Of a stretch of DNA of 64,000 nt, positions 60,666 to 64,000 are shown piece after piece; the first letter of the stretch is position 1; each line of letters starts with the position of its first letter. Location: positions 248,001 through 312,000 of the forward strand of contig NZ_NBBI01000001.1 in NCBI RefSeq assembly GCF_002197685.1, in the 5' to 3' direction. This DNA is from Sphingomonas dokdonensis. Its GTDB lineage: Bacteria; Pseudomonadota; Alphaproteobacteria; Sphingomonadales; Sphingomonadaceae. A program made the translations under genes and the position numbers. The notes below the pieces were generated by a model. It saw only the letters and a program-made list of their open reading frames with translations, searched no databases and had not been told where the DNA came from.

Positions 60666-61382
60666 ATGCGTCCCAGCGGCCGTGCGCCCGATCAGATGCG
60701 CGCCATCACCATCGAGCCGAACTTCACCCGCCACGCCGAAGGCTCGGTGCTGATCGGCTTTGGCGATACCAAGGTACTCGTCACCGCCAGCGTCGAGGAA
60801 CGGGTGCCGCCGTTCCTGCGCGGCAAGGGGCAGGGCTGGGTCACCGCCGAATATGGCATGCTTCCGCGCGCCACCCACACCCGCGGCAGCCGCGAGGCGG
60901 CGAAGGGCAAGCAGTCGGGCCGGACGCAGGAAATCCAGCGCCTGATCGGCCGCTCGCTGCGCGCAGTCACCGACATGGCAGCGCTGGGCGAGCGCCAGAT
61001 CGTGCTCGATTGCGACGTTATCCAGGCCGATGGCGGCACGCGCACCGCCTCGATCTCGGGCGCCTGGGTCGCGCTGCGCCTCGCCGTGAACGGGCTGATG
61101 CAGGCGGGCAAGATCGAGAAGGATCCGATCGCGCAAAAGGTCGCCGCGATCAGCTGCGGCATCTTCCAGGGCAATCCGGTGCTTGACCTCGACTATGACG
61201 AGGACTCAAACGCCGACGCCGACGGCAATTTCGTGCTGCTCGAAAACGGCAACATTGCCGAGGCGCAGGCCACCGCCGAGCACGCGACCTATGACGAGGA
61301 AGCGCTGCTTCGCCTCCTTCGCCTCGCCCGGATCGGCTGCACCGAGATCTTCGCGGCGCAGGAACGGGCGATCCGCGCATGA
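60666..61382 (+). CDS. rph: ribonuclease PH
   Basis: A 238-residue phosphorolytic exoribonuclease that trims tRNA 3' ends. [53 protein letters not shown] is the family start, [22 protein letters not shown] the catalytic core, [24 protein letters not shown] the phosphate site. It overlaps rdgB by four bases (ATGA). Divergent from hrcA. Confidence 0.97.
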   Translation: MRPSGRAPDQMRAITIEPNFTRHAEGSVLIGFGDTKVLVTASVEERVPPFLRGKGQGWVTAEYGMLPRATHTRGSREAAKGKQSGRTQEIQRLIGRSLRAVTDMAALGERQIVLDCDVIQADGGTRTASISGAWVALRLAVNGLMQAGKIEKDPIAQKVAAISCGIFQGNPVLDLDYDEDSNADADGNFVLLENGNIAEAQATAEHATYDEEALLRLLRLARIGCTEIFAAQERAIRA

Positions 61383-62005
61383 GCGGCGAGGGCAGCGAGC
61401 CGCAGGCGATCCGTAAGCTCCAACCGGGCAAGCTGGTGATCGCCAGCCACAATCCCGGCAAGGTGCGCGAAATCGCCGCCCTGCTTGAAGGGCACGGGCT
61501 GGATGTTGTCTCCGCCAAGGAACTCGATCTGCCTGAGCCGGAGGAGACCGGTACCACCTTCGTCATGAACGCGGAGCTGAAGGCGCGCGCCGCGGCGGAC
61601 CTCTCGGGCCTGCCGGCGCTCGCCGACGACAGCGGGCTGTGCGTCGAGGCGCTGAACGGCGATCCGGGCATCTTTTCCGCGCGCTGGGCGGGCGAGAGCA
61701 AGGATTTCGGCCTCGCCATGCAGCTGGTGAACGACAAGGTCGCCGCGATCGACGACGCATCTCGCGACGCGCACTTCGTCTGCGCTCTGGCCTTGGCGTG
61801 GCCCGACGGCCATGTCGAATGGTTCGAAGGCCGCGTCGACGGCACGCTCGTCTGGCCGCCGCGCGGCGACAAGGGCTTCGGCTACGATCCGATGTTCCTG
61901 CCCAACGGCCGCAGCGAAACCTTCGGCGAAATGGATCAGGACGAGAAGCACACCATCAGCCACCGCGCCGACGCGTTCAATCAGATGGTCGCCGCGGTCT
62001 TCTGA
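61379..62005 (+). CDS. rdgB: non-canonical purine NTP pyrophosphatase (XTP/dITP)
   Basis: A 208-residue house-cleaning enzyme that removes ITP, XTP and d[21 protein letters not shown] is the N-terminal motif (S-x-N-x-x-K), [49 protein letters not shown] with the catalytic Asp pair, and [10 protein letters not shown] the end motif. Overlapped with rph; together with hemW downstream this is the standard rph-rdgB order. Confidence 0.97.
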   Translation: MSGEGSEPQAIRKLQPGKLVIASHNPGKVREIAALLEGHGLDVVSAKELDLPEPEETGTTFVMNAELKARAAADLSGLPALADDSGLCVEALNGDPGIFSARWAGESKDFGLAMQLVNDKVAAIDDASRDAHFVCALALAWPDGHVEWFEGRVDGTLVWPPRGDKGFGYDPMFLPNGRSETFGEMDQDEKHTISHRADAFNQMVAAVF

Positions 62006-62041
62006 CAAGCATCTTCTAACTAGGCTGGCGAGCGGACTGCC

Positions 62042-62596
62042 TCAGAGCGTGCGCTCGCCCACCACATTGCCGGCGGGGCTGTAGCGGCACACCAGATAAT
62101 CGTCGCGCCGGTTGGATGCGATGGCGCAGCCCACCCGCGTGGTCCGGCGCCAGATCATCTGGGTGTAATGCGACACGTCCTGCCATTTGCCGGTGCGGCT
62201 GAACGCGGGCGTCACGCCATTGACGAAGTCGCGCCCCTCCGCCGCCCAATGGCCCAGCATTTCCTCGAAGCGATAGGCGCCGCGCGTGCCGGTCCACAGA
62301 TTCTCGCCCTCGCGCGTCGGCCCATGCGGCTGCTCGGCGTGGGCAAAGCGACGGGTCCGCGCCATCTCCTCGGCATAGGCCCGCGCGCTGGCGACCAGCG
62401 CCTCGTCCCATTGCAGCGGCGCGACGCCCGCCTCGGCGCGTACGCGGTTCTGCCCGTCAAGCATCACCTGCCGCAGCAGCGCCGATCCGCGCGGCGCCGG
62501 CACGGTCGTCGGACTCTGCTCTACCACCCGCTCGGGCCCTTGCGCGCAAGCCGATAGCAACAGGGTGAGAGCGAGGAGGTGGCGTCGCAGCGTCAT
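62042..62596 (-). CDS. CAP/SCP-domain lipoprotein
   Basis: A 184-residue protein with lipobox LLLSAC. MLDGQNRVRAEAGVAPLQWDEALVASARAYAEEMA is the CAP motif start, FAHAEQPHGPTREGENLW follows, and GHWAAEGRDFVNG and VSHYTQMIWRRTTRVGCAIA complete the sperm-coating-protein signature, with NVVGERTL at the end. These extracellular folds bind sterols or lipids in other organisms; role in bacteria unknown. ATG 62596 is chosen; the open frame upstream runs into hemW. Divergent from hemW with only 21 bases between starts, so they must share a promoter region. Confidence 0.88.
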   Translation of the reverse strand: MTLRRHLLALTLLLSACAQGPERVVEQSPTTVPAPRGSALLRQVMLDGQNRVRAEAGVAPLQWDEALVASARAYAEEMARTRRFAHAEQPHGPTREGENLWTGTRGAYRFEEMLGHWAAEGRDFVNGVTPAFSRTGKWQDVSHYTQMIWRRTTRVGCAIASNRRDDYLVCRYSPAGNVVGERTL

Positions 62597-62617
62597 CGCC
62601 GCCATATCGGCACGATC

Positions 62618-63772
62618 ATGATCCCCGACAATCCTCTGGCGCTTTACGTCCACTGGCCGTTCTGTGTCTCGAAATGCCCGTATTGCGATTTCAACAGCCA
62701 TGTCCGCACCAGCGTCGATCAGCAGCTCTGGCGCGACTCGCTGCTGGCAGACCTCGCACACGAGGCGTCAGTGCTGCCCGGCCACCGGCTGACCTCGATC
62801 TTCTTCGGCGGCGGCACGCCCTCGCTGATGCCGCCCGAAACCGTCGCAGCGGTGCTGAACGCGGCGAAACGCCACTGGGGCTTCGCGCCCGGCATCGAGA
62901 TCACGCTGGAGGCCAACCCGTCGTCGGTCGAGGCCGCCTGCTTCGCCGATCTGGCCGCCGCCGGCGTGAACCGCGTCTCGCTTGGGCTGCAGGCGCTCGA
63001 CAATGACGCGCTCCGCTTCCTCGGCCGCGCGCATGACGTGGACGAAAGCCTCGCCGCGCTGGCGATCGCGCAGCGAGTCTTTCCGCGCGTCAGCTTCGAC
63101 CTGATCTACGCCCGCCCCGATCAGTCACTCGCCGACTGGACCGCCGAGCTGGAGCGCGCGCTCGCCTTCGGCACCGAACATCTGTCGCTCTACCAGCTGA
63201 CGATCGAGCCCGGCACGCGTTTCCATACCGAGGCCGCGGCCGGCCGCCTGACCATCCCCGACGGCGACACCGCCGCCGACCTGTTCGAGGCGACCCGCGC
63301 GATCACCGCCGCCGCCGGGCTGCCCGCGTACGAGATCAGCAACCACGCTCGTCCCGGCGCGGAAAGCCGCCACAATCTCGCGTACTGGCGCTACCAGACC
63401 TACGCCGGCGTCGGGCCGGGCGCGCACGGCCGTCGCGGTGGGCTCGCCACCGTGCGCCGCAAGAAGCCGGAAAACTGGCTCGCCGCCGTCGAGCGCAACG
63501 GCCACGGGCTGGAGGCGGAGGAGCCGCTCGCGCCCGAGATGCAGGCGTCGGAGGCGTTGCTGATGGGGCTGCGCCTGCGCGAAGGCGTCGATCTCGCGCG
63601 CATCGCCGCGCTCGCGGGCACGACGCCCGATGCGCTGGTGGATAGCCGTGCGGTCGCGCGCTTGCCCGATCTGATCCGGCGCGAGGGCGATCGGCTGCGC
63701 GTCACCGAGCAGGGGATGCTGCTGCTCGACGCCATCCTCCCCGAGGTCGTGAAGGTCGCCGTGCCCGCGTGA
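62618..63772 (+). CDS. hemW: radical SAM haem chaperone HemW
   Basis: A 384-residue radical SAM protein. LYVHWPFCVSKCPYCDFNS has the C-x3-C-x2-C cluster ligands (Cys16, Cys20, Cys23), TSIFFGGGTPSLM and EITLEANPSSVEA, RVSLGLQALDNDAL and YEISNHARPGAESRHNLAYW are family motifs. The H-x-x-x-C-x-x-C that marks the true coproporphyrinogen oxidase HemN is absent, so the role is haem transfer. ATG 62618 is chosen; its frame runs to 62579 within the CAP gene. Confidence 0.95.
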   Translation: MIPDNPLALYVHWPFCVSKCPYCDFNSHVRTSVDQQLWRDSLLADLAHEASVLPGHRLTSIFFGGGTPSLMPPETVAAVLNAAKRHWGFAPGIEITLEANPSSVEAACFADLAAAGVNRVSLGLQALDNDALRFLGRAHDVDESLAALAIAQRVFPRVSFDLIYARPDQSLADWTAELERALAFGTEHLSLYQLTIEPGTRFHTEAAAGRLTIPDGDTAADLFEATRAITAAAGLPAYEISNHARPGAESRHNLAYWRYQTYAGVGPGAHGRRGGLATVRRKKPENWLAAVERNGHGLEAEEPLAPEMQASEALLMGLRLREGVDLARIAALAGTTPDALVDSRAVARLPDLIRREGDRLRVTEQGMLLLDAILPEVVKVAVPA

Positions 63773-63778
63773 TCGCGG

Positions 63779-63967
63779 TCAGGCGCCCCACCAGAACAGC
63801 AGCATCGTGACGAGCGCGATCGCGACAAAGATCAGGTGTCGCCCGCTGGCGGGATCGCGCTCCGGTCGATCGACGAACACCGCGGGGGCATCGGGATCCG
63901 GCATGCCCGGCGGCAGTGGCTCCAGCGGCGGTTCGCGCCTGTCGGTCAAGGTCATCTCCTGTTGCAC
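63779..63967 (-). CDS. small membrane protein, frame open to the window edge
   Basis: A 62-residue product as read from GTG 63967: a Pro/Asp-rich N-terminus (REPPLEPLPPGMPDPDAP) and one C-terminal helix (LIFVAIALVTMLLFWWGA), so it would be anchored with the N-terminus in the cytoplasm. ATG 63955 has AGGAG too close to serve. The frame continues upstream without a stop to base 64000 (NGGYHLTVGG...), so this may be the end of a larger gene cut by the window. I do not recognise it. It converges on hemW with a six-base gap. Confidence 0.5.
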   Translation of the reverse strand: MQQEMTLTDRREPPLEPLPPGMPDPDAPAVFVDRPERDPASGRHLIFVAIALVTMLLFWWGA

Positions 63968-64000
63968 GCCACCAACGGTCAGATGATAGCCGCCGTTGCA

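Noticed and set aside
1..64000. CRISPR array, insertion sequence, prophage or rRNA
   Set aside because: No regularly spaced repeats, no transposase or integrase motif, no terminal repeats and no rRNA segment were seen.

Overview
The window is about 64 kb of very GC-rich, gene-dense chromosome from an alphaproteobacterium, most probably a member of the Sphingomonadaceae (Sphingomonas-like). The grounds are: a circularly permuted two-piece tmRNA with tag ANDNEALAIAA, a petABC operon with a separate cytochrome b and cytochrome c1, sequences matching the GGAAC-N16-CGTT promoter of the general-stress sigma factor EcfG, the neighbourhoods pdhC-lpdA, tRNA-Leu-tig-clpP-clpX and hrcA-grpE/rph-rdgB-hemW, and an RcnB-type proline-rich protein. 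There is no insertion sequence, prophage, integrase, CRISPR array or rRNA. Base and codon use look even throughout, so this is core chromosome with a few family-specific islands of unknown function. No gap without a gene exceeds about 240 bases.

Layout. 0-5 kb: RcnB-like protein, a universal stress protein, and the dihydrolipoyl acetyltransferase (pdhC) and lipoamide dehydrogenase (lpdA) genes with a small membrane protein between them. 5-16 kb: an aminotransferase/sulfotransferase-like gene pair, an alpha/beta hydrolase, an MFS pump, a secreted prolyl oligopeptidase, a possibly EcfG-controlled small protein, a cupin/glycine-zipper pair, an AspH-type hydroxylase and a UvrD/PcrA helicase. 16-20 kb: GFA-type zinc protein, MHS-family symporter, rluB-rsmD. 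20-29 kb: a response regulator, tRNA-Leu, tig, a glycosyltransferase, a MipA/OmpV porin-like protein, clpP-clpX, and a ChaA-like antiporter with an acetyltransferase. 29-33 kb: a polyamine module (deoxyhypusine-synthase-like protein plus ornithine/lysine decarboxylase) divergent from a threonine dehydratase. 33-41 kb: Baeyer-Villiger-type monooxygenase, single-domain asparaginase, two exported proteins, lipB, paired membrane proteins, an acetyltransferase, hemF and trmL. 41-45 kb: petABC, apt and an EcfG-type promoter in front of a Tyr/Gly/Arg-rich lipoprotein. 45-52 kb: MaoC hydratase, NPP-type phosphodiesterase, PQQ-type sugar dehydrogenase, a LemA/TPM/TPM/Nudix operon, mscL and an Rrf2 regulator. 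52-56 kb: ssrA, a prolyl-4-hydroxylase overlapping recJ, tRNA-Glu and an SDR. 56-64 kb: the pxpABC 5-oxoprolinase operon, grpE-hrcA, rph-rdgB, a CAP-domain lipoprotein, hemW and a small membrane protein whose frame is open to the window edge.

How the parts fit. Much of the window serves respiration and cofactors (pdhC, lpdA, lipB, petABC, hemF, hemW) and protein quality control or stress (tig, clpP, clpX, grpE, hrcA, tmRNA, EcfG-type promoters, usp). The less explained parts are the aminotransferase/sulfotransferase pair, whose two halves appear to be fused in plant proteins; the deoxyhypusine-synthase homologue beside a decarboxylase in an organism expected to lack eIF5A; an intrinsic terminator on the minus strand with no annotated minus gene feeding it (16.7-16.9 kb); and a leader motif shared by the threonine dehydratase and petA upstream regions.
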